From: VRUE01 sp963822295
GTDB lineage: Bacteria; Actinomycetota; Thermoleophilia; Solirubrobacterales; 70-9
NCBI GenBank assembly: GCA_963822295.1
Contig: CAWGHD010000002.1
Span: 1,302,001 to 1,366,000, forward strand
Length of the DNA stretch: 64,000 nt
Reading direction: 5' to 3'
Shown here: piece after piece, positions 15,556 to 27,530 of the stretch
How the letters are laid out: each line of letters starts with the position of its first letter
Numbering within the stretch: the first letter of the stretch is position 1
Program-made: the position numbers and the translations under genes
The notes under the pieces: model-generated
What the model saw: only the letters and a program-made list of their open reading frames with translations
Told to the model about the DNA's origin: nothing
Database searches by the model: none

Positions 15556-16417
15556 CTATGCGGGCTCTAGGAGGAGGCTGAAGTCGAGGGTCGGGGCTGA
15601 GTGGGTGAGGGCGCCGATTGAGATCAGGTCGACGCCGGTCTCGGCGATGCCGCGGACGGTGTCGAGGGTGACTCCGCCGGAGGCCTCGAGCAGAGGGCCC
15701 TCGCCGGCGGGTGAGTTCTCGTCGCGCAGGCGGACCGCTTCGCGCAGGGTCTCGGCGTCCATGTTGTCGAGCAGCAGGCGGTCGGCGCCGGTCCCGAGCG
15801 CGTAGGAGACCTCGTCGAGGTTGCGGCACTCGACCTCGACCGCGAGGTCGGGTCGGGACTTGCGGGCGCCGTAGACCGCCTTGGCGAGGCTGCCCGCGAC
15901 GGCGATGTGGTTCTCCTTGATCAGGATCGCGTCGTAGAGGCCCGATGCGGTGGTTGCGACCGCCGCCGGCGGCGACCGCGGCCTTCTCCAGGGAACGCAG
16001 GCCCGGGGTCGTCTTGCGGGTGTCGAGGATCGCGGCGCCCGTTCCCGCGACGGCCTCGACGTAGCGGGCGGTCAGGGTCGCGATGCCGGAGAGGTGGCCG
16101 AGGAAGTTGAGCGCCGTGCGCTCGGCGGCGAGCAGGGCGCGGGCCGGCCCGCTCGCCAGCACGACCTCGGCCGGCACCTCCTCCCGCCACTGTCCCTCGA
16201 CCATGAGGTTGTCGACGTCCTCCACCCCGCACTGGCGCATCGCCTCCGCGACCGCCGCGAGTCCGAAGACGACGCCCGGCTGCTTCTGCACGATCCGCGC
16301 CCTGGCCCGCGCGTCCTCCGGCACCGTCGCCTCCGAGGTGACGTCCCCCGTCCCGACGTCCTCCGCCAGCGCCCGCGCCACCATCTCGCTCAAAGTCTCG
16401 CCGGGGGCCTCAGCCAT
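15556..16417 (-). CDS. nadC: Nicotinate-nucleotide pyrophosphorylase (carboxylating), frameshifted
   Basis: The N-terminal part (from ATG 16417) reads LAEDVGTGDVTSEATVP, GLAAVAEAMRQCG, ERTALNFLGHLSGIATLTARYV and ILDTRKTTPGLRSLEKAAV, all typical of quinolinate phosphoribosyltransferase. At about 15943 an extra G breaks the frame. Reading on in the corrected frame gives LYDAILIKENHIAVAG, VEVECRNLDEV, LLLDNMDAETLREAV and LISIGALTHSAPTLDFSLLLE to the TAG at 15556. Apart from the one base the enzyme is complete (~286 residues). It converts quinolinate to nicotinate mononucleotide, the step after NadA. Confidence 0.88.
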
Positions 16418-16438
16418 CTCGCCAGCCTAGATCACCGG

Positions 16439-16483
16439 CGAGCCGTCAATTGACCGGCCATAGGGTGGTCAATTGACGGCTCG
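16439..16483. repeat. Palindromic element B (17-11-17) in the nadC/sigma-factor divergent gap
   Basis: A perfect inverted repeat has arms 16439-16455 and 16467-16483 (CGAGCCGTCAATTGACC and its complement) and an 11-base loop. On the minus strand the loop reads ACCCTATGGCC. The element has the same total length (45 bp), arm length and loop length as the element inside prmC, the same CGAG/CTCG ends and the same CTATGG loop core, although the arm sequences are unrelated. It sits 22 bases upstream of nadC and 39 bases upstream of the sigma factor gene. Confidence 0.75.
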
Positions 16484-16522
16484 ATCTCACGTCGCCGTGG
16501 TTCGAGGCGTTTAATTGCTGAC

Positions 16523-16994
16523 GTGGCCACGGGATCGCTACCTCCGTTCCAGGTGCTGCTCGACGGGCACGCCGGCGACGTGCTGGGGGTGCTGCGCGGG
16601 GCGGTCGGGCGGGTCGACGCCGACGACTGCTTCCAGGAGACCTTCCTGGCCGCGCTGCGCGCCTACCCGCGGCTCGAGCGACGGCGACAACCTGCGCGGC
16701 TGGCTGATGACGATCGCCCACCGCAAGGCGGTCGACCACCATCGCGCCAACGGTCGCCGCCCGGTCCCCGTCGCCGAGGTGACCGAGGTGGCGGTCGGAG
16801 GCGCCCGAGCCGCGGACGCCGGCCTCTGGGCGGCGGTCGGGGCGCTGCCGCCGAAGCAGCGCGCGGCGGTCACCCTGCGCTACGCCTGCGACCTTCCCCA
16901 CGCCGAGATCGCCGCCGCCCTCGGCTGCTCTCCGGAGGCGGCGCGCCGCAGCCTGCACGAGGGAATCAAGCGACTGAGAAAGGAGCTGGCATGA
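16523..16994 (+). CDS. Sigma-70 family (ECF-type) sigma factor, frameshifted
   Basis: From GTG 16523 the frame gives a sigma region 2 (VLRGAVGRVDADDCFQETFL and LRAYPRLE). After an extra base near 16678 the other frame continues GDNLRGWLMTIAHRKAVDHH, then region 4: LPPKQRAAVTLRYACDLPHA and IAAALGCSPEAARRSLHEGI, ending at TGA 16992-16994. Combined length is about 157 residues, normal for a short ECF sigma factor. Its stop overlaps the start of ogt as ATGA, so the two are translationally coupled. A link to alkylation or oxidative stress is possible from this pairing but is inference. No anti-sigma gene is seen. Confidence 0.8.
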
Positions 16995-17567
16995 ATCCGC
17001 CGACCAAGGAGGCCAAGCTGCGCGAGGCCCTCGCCGCCCGCGCCGACGCCGAGGGCCTGCTCGACGTCGCCTACACGACCGCCGACTCCCCCTTCGGCCC
17101 GCTGCTGCTGGCGACCACCGAGCGCGGCCTCGTCCGCGTCGGGCTGCCGACCCAGGACGGCGACGAGCTGCTCGAGGAGCTGGCGCGGCGGGTCTCCCCG
17201 CGCGTGCTCGAGGCCCCCGCGAAGCTCGACGAGGCGCGCCGCGAGCTCGACCTCTACTTCGAGGGGAGGCTGCGGGAGTTCGACCTGCCGCTCGACTGGC
17301 GTCTGAGCCGGGACTTCCGCCGCCGGGTCCTGCGCGCGATCGCCCGCATCCCCTACGGGAAGACCCGCACCTACACCGAGGTCGCGACCAGCGCCGGCAA
17401 CGAGCGGGCGGTGCGGGCGGCCGGGCACCGCCTGCGGCTCCAACCCGCTCCCGATCGTCGTCCCCTGCCACCGCGTCCTGCGCAGCGGCGGCGGCCTCGG
17501 CGGCTACGGCGGGGGGCTGCCGATGAAGGAAGCGCTGCTGAAGCTCGAGGGCGCGCTGGACGTATAA
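16991..17567 (+). CDS. ogt: Methylated-DNA-protein cysteine methyltransferase, frameshifted
   Basis: The N-terminal half (from ATG 16991) contains SPFGPLLLATTERGLVRVGL, LDEARRELDLYFEGRLREFD and RRVLRAIARIPYGKTRTYTE. An extra G at about 17425 breaks the frame. The corrected continuation is AGTACGSNPLPIVVPCHRVL and GGLGGYGGGLPMKEALLKLE, ending at TAA 17565-17567. The active-site cysteine is in PCHRV. The protein repairs O6-alkylguanine by transferring the alkyl group irreversibly to that cysteine. It is coupled to the upstream sigma factor gene by an ATGA overlap. Confidence 0.88.
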
Positions 17568-17611
17568 CTCATTGGTTAAAGAAATCGGCCTGGAGGGTCG
17601 ATCTCCCCACG

Positions 17612-18498
17612 ATGCGCCAGCCAGTCCCGTCCCCGCGCCCCGCCCAGGCCAGCCGGCTGACCGGCCTCACCGCTGCCCTCGCCCTGCTCGCGCTGCTCTG
17701 CCTGGCGACGCCGGCCCACTCGCTGACGATCGTGCTCGCGCCGACGATCGACACAGCGATCACCGACGGGCCCGCCGAGGGCGCCGCGATCGAAATCGAC
17801 CGCCCGACCTTCGCCTTCTCCGCGACCCGCGACGGCCAGCCCTTCCCCGACGCCACTTTCCACTGCTCGGTGGACAGCGCCCCGGCCCAGCCCTGCACCA
17901 GCCCGATCATGATCGGGCCGCTCGAAGAGGGCTCCCACAGCTTCTCGGTCTACGCCTCCGACCCGCAGAGCTTCACGGCGGATCCCGAGCCGGCCGGCGG
18001 ACGTTCTCGGTCGTCGAAGAAGACTCGGAATGCGAGGAATTCGAAGACGAAGAAGGCTTCGTCGAAGAAGAATGCGAAGAAGAGGACGAGGACACCGTCC
18101 TGCCGCCCGAAGAGTGCCTGCTGCGCAGCGCCGAGGCGCGCCTCTTCACATACTCCGCGCAGGACAAGGTGCGGCTGGTCATCCGCTACACCTCCTTCGC
18201 CCCCGCCGACGTCAGCGTCGCCTACAGGCTGCGCGGCAGCAAGCGGCGGCCTCCATCTCGGCCCCGCCAAGCAGCGTTTCGCCAAGAAGGGCACCTTCCG
18301 AACGATCGCGCGGCTGACCGAGTCGCAGATGGAGAAGGTGCGCGCCGCCAAGCGACTTCACGGTGATGATGAGCATCCCCGGCACCCCCGCGCTACTGCC
18401 ACCGCTACGACACCCGGCACCTGACGATCCGGAAAACCGCGCACAACCAGGTCGTCTGGTTCCAGTCCGACTCGATCTTCGGCACAAAGAAGCGCTAG
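17612..18498 (+). CDS. Exported Ig-like-domain protein, multiply frameshifted
   Basis: The product starts at ATG 17612 with a signal peptide (LTAALALLALLCLATPAHS). An Ig-like domain of the type frequent in Solirubrobacterales secreted proteins follows (RPTFAFSATRDGQPFPDATF, then CSVD ... PCTSP ... LEEGSHSFSVYASDP). Then comes a very acidic low-complexity tract (~18005-18100, rich in EE and ED) and a C-terminal domain ending RHLTIRKTAHNQVVWFQSDS and IFGTKKR at TAG 18496-18498. Four apparent shifts (about 17995, 18240, 18355 and 18395) break the frame. Whether it is decayed or misassembled is open; neighbouring essential genes have the same kind of breaks. Function unknown. Confidence 0.55.
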
Positions 18499-19140
18499 GC
18501 GCCGGCCAGCCACTCGGTCGCCGCGACGAGCCCGGCCGGGTCGATCTGGTGGCCGACCTCGGACTCGCGGTACTCGACCTCGAGCCCGCCCTCCTCGAGC
18601 AGCTCGCGGGCGCGGTGCGCGAACCCGACCTCGATGATCGGGTCGGCACGGCCGTGGGCGATGAAGGCCCGCGTCGCCGGTGCGGTCGTCCAGCGACGGC
18701 TGCCAGTCCTCGACGACCGGGACGAAGCCGCTGAAGGCGAGGATCCCCGCGACCGGCGGGCGGTCCTCCGAGAGCGCCATCGCGTAGCTCATCACCGCAC
18801 CCATCGAGAAGCCGCCGAGCACGGTTCGCTCCGGCCCGACCCCGGTCTCCTCCCAGAGGCCGTCGTGAAGGCTCGGCGAGCGCCGCGCGGGCGGCGTGGA
18901 AGGTGTCGTGGTCGGGGTAGCCGACCCGCGGGACCAGGTACCAGTGGTAGCCGGGCGAGCCCGGCAGCTGCAGCGGCGCCCGCGGCGAGACCACGCGCAG
19001 CCGCCGCTCGGGGTCGAGGACGTCGGCGAGGCCGAGCAGGTCGCGCTCGTCGGTGCCGCGGCCGTGGTGGAGGACGAGCAGGCCCTCGGCCTCTCCGCTC
19101 GCCGGCCGTTCGATGTAGGCCAGCGGCTCGATCGGCCCTA
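18495..19140 (-). CDS. Phospholipase/carboxylesterase-type alpha/beta hydrolase, frameshifted
   Basis: Assembled from three frames, the product reads LLVLHHGRGTDERDLLGLAD, RLRVVSPRAPLQLPGSPGYH, VLGGFSMGAVMSYAMALSED (nucleophile Ser in GFSMG), an AFSGF strand, AHGRADPIIEV with the acid residue and VGHQI with the catalytic His, ending TEWLAGA at TAG 18495-18497. This is the carboxylesterase/dienelactone-hydrolase layout. Shifts lie near 18873 and 18683. No ATG or GTG precedes the conserved start, so the true start is uncertain and may overlap the end of prfB. Its stop shares CTAG with the convergent exported-protein gene. Confidence 0.7.
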
Positions 19141-20260
19141 GCTCGCGGGGGAGGCTGCCGCGGTCTTGTTCAGGTAGTCGCGGACGAACTCGTCGATGTC
19201 GCCGTCGAGCACCCGCTGGGCGTCGCCGACCTCGTGCTCGGTGCGGTGGTCCTTGACCTCGTGTAGGGATGCAGGACGTAGCTGCGGATCTGCGAGCCCC
19301 AGGCGACGTCTTTGACCTCGCCGCGCTCCTTGGCCAGCTCTTCGGCGCGTTTGCGCTCCTCCAGCTCGATCAGCTTCGAGCGCAGCAGCTGCATCGCCAC
19401 CGCCTTGTTCTGCGTCTGCGAGCGCTCGTTCTGGCACTGGACGACGACGCCGGTCGGGATGTGGGTGATCCGCACCGCCGAGTCGGTCTTGTTGACGTGC
19501 TGGCCGCCGGCGCCGGAGGCGCGGTAGGTGTCGACGCGCAGGTCGGCGTCGTCGATCTCGACCTCGACCCCGTCGTCGACGAGCGGGCCGACGTCGACCT
19601 GGGCGAAGCTGGTGTGGCGGCGGGCGGAGGAGTCGAACGGCGAGATCCGGACCAGCCGGTGGACGCCGCGCTCGGCGGCGAAGAGCCCGTAGGCGTTCTC
19701 GCCGCGGGCGATGAAGGTCGCCGACTTCAGGCCGGCCTCCTCCCCCGGCGAGGCCTCCTTCATCTCGACCTCGAAGCCGCGGCGCTCGGCCCAGCGCAGG
19801 TACATCCGCAGCAGGATCTCGGCCCAGTCCTGGGAGTCGGTGCCGCCGGCGCCCGGCGTGGACGCTGACGACGGCGTCGCCGGCGTCGTACTCGCCGCTG
19901 AACAGGCGCGCCTCTTCGAGCTCGGCCAGCCGCCGCTCGATCGAGGCCAGCTGGGTCGCCAGCTCCGCCGCCATCTCCTCGTCCTCGGCGGCCATCTCCG
20001 CCAGCTCGTCGAGGTCGGCGACGTCGGACTCGAGCTCGCCGAAGGTCTTCAGCTTGCGCTGGGCGCGGGCGTGCGCCGCCGAGGTGCGGGCGGCCGCCTC
20101 CTGGTCGTCCCAGAAGCCCGGGCGCTGCATCTCGGCCTCGAGCCGCTCCACCTCGGCGCTCAGCGCGGCGGGGTCAAAGGTAGTCCGAGAGCAGGGACAG
20201 CTGCTCGCGGACGGCGGCCAGGCGCGGTGCTACGGACTCGGTCGGGGCGGCGTCGGCCAT
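19138..20260 (-). CDS. prfB: Peptide chain release factor 2 with programmed +1 frameshift
   Basis: ATG 20260 opens a 28-codon leader ending LLSDYL at an in-frame TGA (20174-20176) inside CTTTGAC. A +1 shift there continues DPAALSAEVERLEAEMQRPG. The body shows the stop-codon-reading tripeptide region RISPFDSSARRHTSFA (SPF marks RF2) and the catalytic GGQ in RASGAGGQHVNKTDSAVRIT. Two further shifts, an extra G at about 19856 and a missing base near 19263, are probably sequence errors. The C-terminus ends FVRDYLNKTAAASPAS. RF2 releases peptides at UAA and UGA. In many actinobacteria prfB lies next to ftsE; here it is 8 kb away. Confidence 0.92.
20173..20179 (-). promoter_or_regulatory. Programmed +1 ribosomal frameshift site of prfB (CTTTGAC)
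   Basis: The minus strand reads CTT TGA C after 27 codons. This is the conserved RF2 autoregulatory site: slow RF2-dependent reading of UGA lets the ribosome slip from CUU to UUU and continue. The upstream Shine-Dalgarno-like stimulator (AGGGGG in E. coli) is weak here; only TCGGAC lies 3 bases upstream of CTT. Confidence 0.9.
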
Positions 20261-20269
20261 GGCCGCAGA

Positions 20270-21133
20270 CTACCTGGGGTTGGAGGCGGTGACGATCCAG
20301 GTCGAGGCCGGAGCGTAGAGGCCGTCCGGGCCCTCGAACTGCGCCAGCGCCTCGCCCAGCTCGGCGGCGATCTTCGGCCGGATCTCGTCGACCCTGTCGC
20401 CCCAGAGGCGGAGGACCTCGGCGGCCGGGCCGATCGCCATGTTGAAGGCGACCGCGTGGTCGAGGTCGTCGCCGATCCTGAGCGGCAGGTCGCAGCGCCG
20501 CAGCGCGATGTCCTCGAAGCCCGCGATCTTCAGCTGTTCGCTGACGGTGTCGGCGTTCGCCATCGAGAACGGGCCGGGCCCGCAGGTCGGCACGTCGCTC
20601 TCCTCCGGGTGCTCGAGATACTGGTCGACGACCTGCTCGGCGCAGTGCAGCCACTCGTTGTCGGGCTTGCGGCGCCAGACGACGGCGACGAGCCTGCCCC
20701 CGGGGACGAGCGAGGAGCGGATGTTGCGAAGCGCCTGGACCGGGTTGGCGAAGAACATCAGGCCCATGCGCGAGAAGGCGTAGTCGAAGCCGCTGCCGAG
20801 ATCCTCGACCTGGACGTCGGCAACCGCGAAGCGGACGTTCGCGGCGCCGCCCCGGCCTCTTCCCGGGCGACGTCGATGAACGGCGCGGCGACGTCGAGGC
20901 CGAACGCCTCGCCCTCCGCGCCGGCGATCTGCGCCAGGCGCTGCGTCGTGTCGCCCCAGCCGCAGCCGAGGTCGAGGACGCGGTCGCCGGGCCGCGGCGG
21001 GTCCGTCTCCAGCGCCGCCTCGCCGTGCGCGCCCAGCCCGTCGACGACCAGCTCACGGAACTCGGTGAAGCTCTCGAAGAGCTGCCCGCTCCAGGCCTCC
21101 GTCGCCTCGCGATTGCTCGGCCGAAATCTCCAT
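20270..21133 (-). CDS. Class I SAM-dependent methyltransferase, frameshifted
   Basis: The reconstructed product begins MEISAE, then gives REATEAWSGQLFESFTEFRE, the SAM-binding motif RVLDLGCGWGDTTQRLAQIA, GLDVAAPFIDVAREEAG and DLGSGFDYAFSRMGLMFFAN. It continues in one frame with VQALRNIRSSLVPGGRLVAV to a TAG at 20270-20272. Indels near 21115 and 20848 break the frame. The fold is a UbiE/COQ5-like methyltransferase; the substrate is unknown. The start overlaps the stop of the upstream SnoaL-like gene as ATGA, so the two are probably expressed together. Confidence 0.75.
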
Positions 21134-21522
21134 CACCGGCGATGGTACGCCTTCAGCGCCTCGTCGCGGTCGTCGTAGGGGCGCCAGCTGAGGATGCGGT
21201 TGTCGCGCAGCTCGAAGCACCAGGCCATCTCGTCCACGCCCGCCTGGCTCCGGTCCTCTTCCCAGTGCCAGTGGCGGCGGATCAGCGCGAGGGCGGTGCC
21301 GGCGCCGGCGGCCTCGTCCTCGTAGAGCTCCTCGAGCTCGATCGTCTGCTGCACGCCGCCCGGCGGCCGCGTCGCCCAGATCCGCGCCGCCTCGAGCCCC
21401 TTGCGCAGCCCCCGCATCGAGTGCAGCTCGACCTCGGGATCGAGGACCGCGACGAAGCCGTCGAGGTCGCGCTCGTTGAAAGCCCGGATGAACTCGCGGA
21501 CGGGGTCGTGGTGGGCGGGCAT
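21133..21522 (-). CDS. SnoaL-like/NTF2-fold protein
   Basis: The 129-residue protein opens with DPVREFIRAFNERDLDGFVAVLDPEVELHS, the typical start of the SnoaL-like NTF2 fold, and continues with alternating strands to WRPYDDRDEALKAYH. Such proteins form a cone-shaped pocket and act as isomerases, cyclases or ligand binders; no substrate can be inferred. It is intact, which is unusual for this stretch of the window. It lies between secA and a methyltransferase with which it overlaps by ATGA. Confidence 0.8.
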   Translation of the reverse strand: MPAHHDPVREFIRAFNERDLDGFVAVLDPEVELHSMRGLRKGLEAARIWATRPPGGVQQTIELEELYEDEAAGAGTALALIRRHWHWEEDRSQAGVDEMAWCFELRDNRILSWRPYDDRDEALKAYHRR

Positions 21523-21537
21523 CTGAGGGCTACGCCC

Positions 21538-24389
<2,852 letters not shown>

Positions 24390-24433
24390 CGGTCAAGGGT
24401 ATCGATGGGGGCTTCCCCCCCTTCGGCCGGGTG

Positions 24434-24781
24434 CTAGGCGGTGCGGCCCCGCATCCTGTTGACCGCGCGCCTCGTCCGGGTCCGCTTGCGCCTCATCTCG
24501 CGGTGCTTCTTGACCTGACGCCGGACGTCCTCGGCGAGTTCGTGGATCGTGTGCATCATCTGGGGCGACGCCTCGCGCGCCCGCAGGGTCTTGCCCTTCA
24601 GCCTCAGGGTCGCCTCCGCCACCTCCCGGTCGGAGATCGACGGGTTGGGCTCCTCGAAGAGCTCGATGTCGAGCGTCGCCAGCTCCGATACCTGCTGGCC
24701 GATCCGGCGAAATCGCTTGTACACCTGATCCCGCAGCTCATCGTCGACATCGATGTTGCGCCCACGTATCTCGATCCGCAT
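24434..24781 (-). CDS. hpf: Ribosome hibernation promoting factor (short HPF/RaiA type)
   Basis: The 115-residue protein has the HPF/RaiA beta-alpha fold: IEIRGRNIDVDDELRDQVYK at the start, LDIELFEEPNP, VAEATLRLKGKTLRAREASP (~55-75) and a basic C-terminal helix. It lacks the ~55-residue C-terminal dimerisation domain of long HPF, so by family knowledge it would not form 100S dimers by itself. It binds the 30S subunit and protects idle ribosomes. It precedes secA by 44 bases on the same strand. Confidence 0.85.
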   Translation of the reverse strand: MRIEIRGRNIDVDDELRDQVYKRFRRIGQQVSELATLDIELFEEPNPSISDREVAEATLRLKGKTLRAREASPQMMHTIHELAEDVRRQVKKHREMRRKRTRTRRAVNRMRGRTA

Positions 24782-24839
24782 CTATGGCCTCCTTGGGTGT
24801 CCTCCGATGCTACGCCTGCGCCTACCCGAGGGCAAGGGT

Positions 24840-25454
24840 TCACAACCTGCGCGAGAAGGTGATCGCGACGACGCGCCGGGCGCCCCCCTCCCGCAGCGCG
24901 CGGGCGCAGGCGGAGATCGTCGCGCCGGTCGTCAGCACGTCGTCGACGAGCAGGACGCTGGCCGGGACCGCCGCGCGGGCACGGATCGCCGGGGGCCGGC
25001 CGACCCGCTCGGCCCGCCGCCGGCCGACCTGGCGCCCGCCGCCGCGCCGGGCGAGGCAGGGGCTGAGCGGGAGCCCGGCCCCCGCCGCCAGGGCCGCCGC
25101 GAGCAGCGCCGCGGGATCGAAGCCGCGGACGAAGGAGCGCCGCGGCGCCGTCGGCACCGGCACCACCTCCCCGCTCAGCAGGGCCTCGGGCGCCAGGCGC
25201 CGGATCCGGTCGGCCATCAGCTCGGCGACCGGCAGCAGGCGGCGGAACTTGAGGGCGGCGACGAGGTCGCGGGCGACGCCCTCGTGCGGCGCCGAGGACC
25301 AGGCGCGGTCGACACCCTGGGGCCCGACGCCGCGCAGCGGGCCGGCCGCCGCGAGGCGCCCCCTGCAGCGAGCGCATAGCTGACCGCCGTCGGGGCAGTG
25401 CCGGCCGCAGGCGGCGCAGAGCGGTGGGATAGCAGGGAGGTCGGCGAGCGGCAC
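24840..25454 (-). CDS. ComF family phosphoribosyltransferase-like protein
   Basis: The 204-residue product (GTG start 25454) has an N-terminal double CxxC zinc motif (LCAACGRHCPDGGQLCARC), VVPVPTAPRRSFVRGFDPAA in the middle and the PRPP-binding loop SVLLVDDVLTTGATI near the C-terminus. This is the complete ComF architecture. ComF is needed for DNA uptake in competent bacteria, probably on the cytoplasmic side, but ComF homologues also occur in bacteria not known to be competent. No other com gene is in the window apart from the ComEA-like HhH at 4.2-6.3 kb. Confidence 0.88.
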   Translation of the reverse strand: MPLADLPAIPPLCAACGRHCPDGGQLCARCRGRLAAAGPLRGVGPQGVDRAWSSAPHEGVARDLVAALKFRRLLPVAELMADRIRRLAPEALLSGEVVPVPTAPRRSFVRGFDPAALLAAALAAGAGLPLSPCLARRGGGRQVGRRRAERVGRPPAIRARAAVPASVLLVDDVLTTGATISACARALREGGARRVVAITFSRRL

Positions 25455-25522
25455 GCCGCCGATCCTGGGCCGGTCCGGCGCACGGGTGGCGCGCCGATCC
25501 TCAGAGCGGGCTCAGGCCTTGG

Positions 25523-26524
25523 TCACGCGACCGCGACGCCGCCGACCTGCATCGCCGCGGCGGGGAGCTCGGCCCGCTCGAGCAGGATCGCGTCGCGCAC
25601 GTAGGCGCCGTCGCCGAGCCTGCACCCGTCGCCGATCACGACGGGCCCGTCGATCACGACGCCCTCGCCGAACTCGACCCCGGACGCCGATCAGGGCCGG
25701 CGCCCCGACCTCGACCCCGTCGAGGTCGCTCGCCGACCAGACCCCCTCCGCCACCTCGGGCGCCCCCCGCTCGAGCTCGACGGCGCCGCCGACCGCGTCG
25801 AGGTTGCCCTGCCGCAGCTCGGCCATGTTGCCGATGTCGTTCCAGTAGGCCTCGGCCTCGTGCGAGTAGAAGGGGACGTCGCCCTCGAGCAGCGCCGGGA
25901 AGACGTCCATCGCCCAGTCGGCGAAACCGGGAGGGTCCCCCTCCCCCGCGGCGGCGCTCGTGCCGAGCGCGGGGAAGAAGTCGAAGATCTCGGAGCGGAA
26001 CATGTAGATGCCGCAGTTGGCGAGGTCGGAGAGCGCCTCGGCGGGGTCCGGCTTCTCCTGGAAGCCCTGGATGCGGCCGTCCTCGCCGGTGATCACGACC
26101 CCGAACTGGGTCGGTGTCGGCGACCCGCCTGGTGGCCAGGGTCGCGACCCCGTCATGGGACTCGTGGAAGTCCCTCATCGCGGCCAGGTCGATGTCGGTC
26201 AGCGCGTCGCCGGAGATGACGAGGAAGGAGTCGCCGAGGAAGCCGGGCCGCGTTGCGGACGCCGCCGGCGGTGCCGAGGAGCTGCTCCTCGCGGCTGTAG
26301 GCGAGCTCGAGGCCGACCCCGGAGCCGTCGCCGAAATGGCCTTCGATCGTCTCCGGGAACCAGTGCAGGTTGGCGATCGTCTCGGTGAAGCCGTGGCGGG
26401 CGAGGAGGCGGGCGATGTGCTCCATCACCGGCCGGTTCAGCACCGGCACCATCGGCTTCGGCACCGCAAGGGTGATCGGGCGCAGGCGCGTGCCCAACCC
26501 CGCCGCTAAGACCATTGCCCGCAC
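25523..26524 (-). CDS. NDP-sugar pyrophosphorylase (mannose-1-phosphate guanylyltransferase-like), frameshifted
   Basis: The N-terminus (GTG 26524, or ATG 26515) shows the nucleotidyltransferase signature AMVLAAGLGTRLRPITLAVP-KPM. It continues in other frames with FLVISGDALTDIDLAAMRDF, FGVVITGEDGRIQGFQEKPD, NCGIYMFRSEIFDFFPAL and EAYWNDIGNMAELRQGNLD, and a left-handed beta-helix C-terminus ending VGGVAVA at TGA 25523-25525. Shifts lie near 26255, 26118 and 25688. The enzyme activates a sugar-1-phosphate. Together with the isomerase downstream it may supply GDP-mannose, but the exact nucleotide and sugar cannot be fixed. It is divergent from the PAP2 gene. Confidence 0.82.
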
Positions 26525-26576
26525 AGTCCCGAAGAATACGTAAGCTGCCCGTTTCGAGAGAGGGGGTGACCTGGGC

Positions 26577-27530
26577 ATGACCACTGCCGAATACGCAGAG
26601 GCCCGAGCAGAGCAGATTCCGAACGCCGGCTTCCAGTACTGGGGGGTGGTCCGATTCTGCGCGCTCTCGCTCTACGTCGTCGCCCTCGTCGCCTACACGA
26701 TCGCCTACGGGGTCCCGGTCCAGCGCGAGCTGGTGATCGCCTGGACCTGCGGGGCGCTCGCCTGCGCCTCGATCGGCCGCCCGCCGCGGGAGATCCTCCA
26801 GCTGGTGCTCGACTGGCTGCCGATCGTCGCGGTTCTGATGGTCTACGACGTCACCCGCGGCGTCGCGGACTCGATGGGGATCGCGGTCAACGTCACGCCG
26901 ATGATCGACTTCGACCGCGCCGTCTTCTTCGGCGAGACGCCGACCGAGTGGCTCCAGGAGCGGCTCTACGACCCGGGCGTCGTCCACTGGTGGGACGTCG
27001 CCTTCACCCTCGTCTACACCTCGTACTTCATCGTCCCGTTCGCGGTCGCGGGCGTGCTCTGGGCCCGCGAACGAGCCGCCTTCCTCCAGTTCACCAAGCG
27101 CCTTGTCAGCCTCGCGCTGGCGGGTCTCGCGACCTACATCCTCTACCCCGCCGCGCCGCCCTGGATGGCCGGCGAGCAGGGCCTGATCGACGTCCACCGA
27201 ACGACCGGCAAGGGCTGGGAGGTGCTCGACGTCGAGATGGCGGCGATGTTCTCCCGCGGCCAGGGGGCGGTCAACCTCGTCGCCGCCGTGCCCTCCCTGC
27301 ACTCGGCCTTCGTCGCCCTCGTCGCGATGTTCCTCTGGGGCCGGGTCCGCCCGATCTGGCGGCCGCTGCTCGCCGCCTATCCGCTGGCGATGGGCCTGAC
27401 CCTGATCGCGACCGGCGAGCACTACTTCTTCGACGTCATCCTCGGCTGGCTCTACGCCGCCGGCGTGATGGCCGCCTGGGCCTGGTGGGAACGGCGCAAG
27501 CGGCTCAGGGACGCGCCAGCGCCGACTTGA
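26577..27530 (+). CDS. PAP2 superfamily membrane phosphatase / inositol-phosphoceramide-synthase-like
   Basis: The 317-residue integral membrane protein has about six transmembrane helices and the PAP2 motifs of the Aur1/Inp subgroup: YPAAPPWMA (~190), VPSLHSAF (~241, motif 2) and GEHYFFDVILGW (~278, motif 3 with the catalytic His). Relatives transfer phospho-alcohol head groups or dephosphorylate lipids. A strong ribosome site (GAGAGAGGGGG) precedes ATG 26577. It is divergent from a sugar pyrophosphorylase and overlaps the 3' end of the convergent isomerase gene by 26 bases. A role in inositol or mannose glycolipids is suggested only by context. Confidence 0.8.
   Translation: MTTAEYAEARAEQIPNAGFQYWGVVRFCALSLYVVALVAYTIAYGVPVQRELVIAWTCGALACASIGRPPREILQLVLDWLPIVAVLMVYDVTRGVADSMGIAVNVTPMIDFDRAVFFGETPTEWLQERLYDPGVVHWWDVAFTLVYTSYFIVPFAVAGVLWARERAAFLQFTKRLVSLALAGLATYILYPAAPPWMAGEQGLIDVHRTTGKGWEVLDVEMAAMFSRGQGAVNLVAAVPSLHSAFVALVAMFLWGRVRPIWRPLLAAYPLAMGLTLIATGEHYFFDVILGWLYAAGVMAAWAWWERRKRLRDAPAPT

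Noticed and set aside
20174..20176. The in-frame TGA early in prfB, considered as one more sequencing error
   Set aside because: It sits in CTTTGAC at the conserved position of the RF2 programmed frameshift, with both flanking frames matching RF2.
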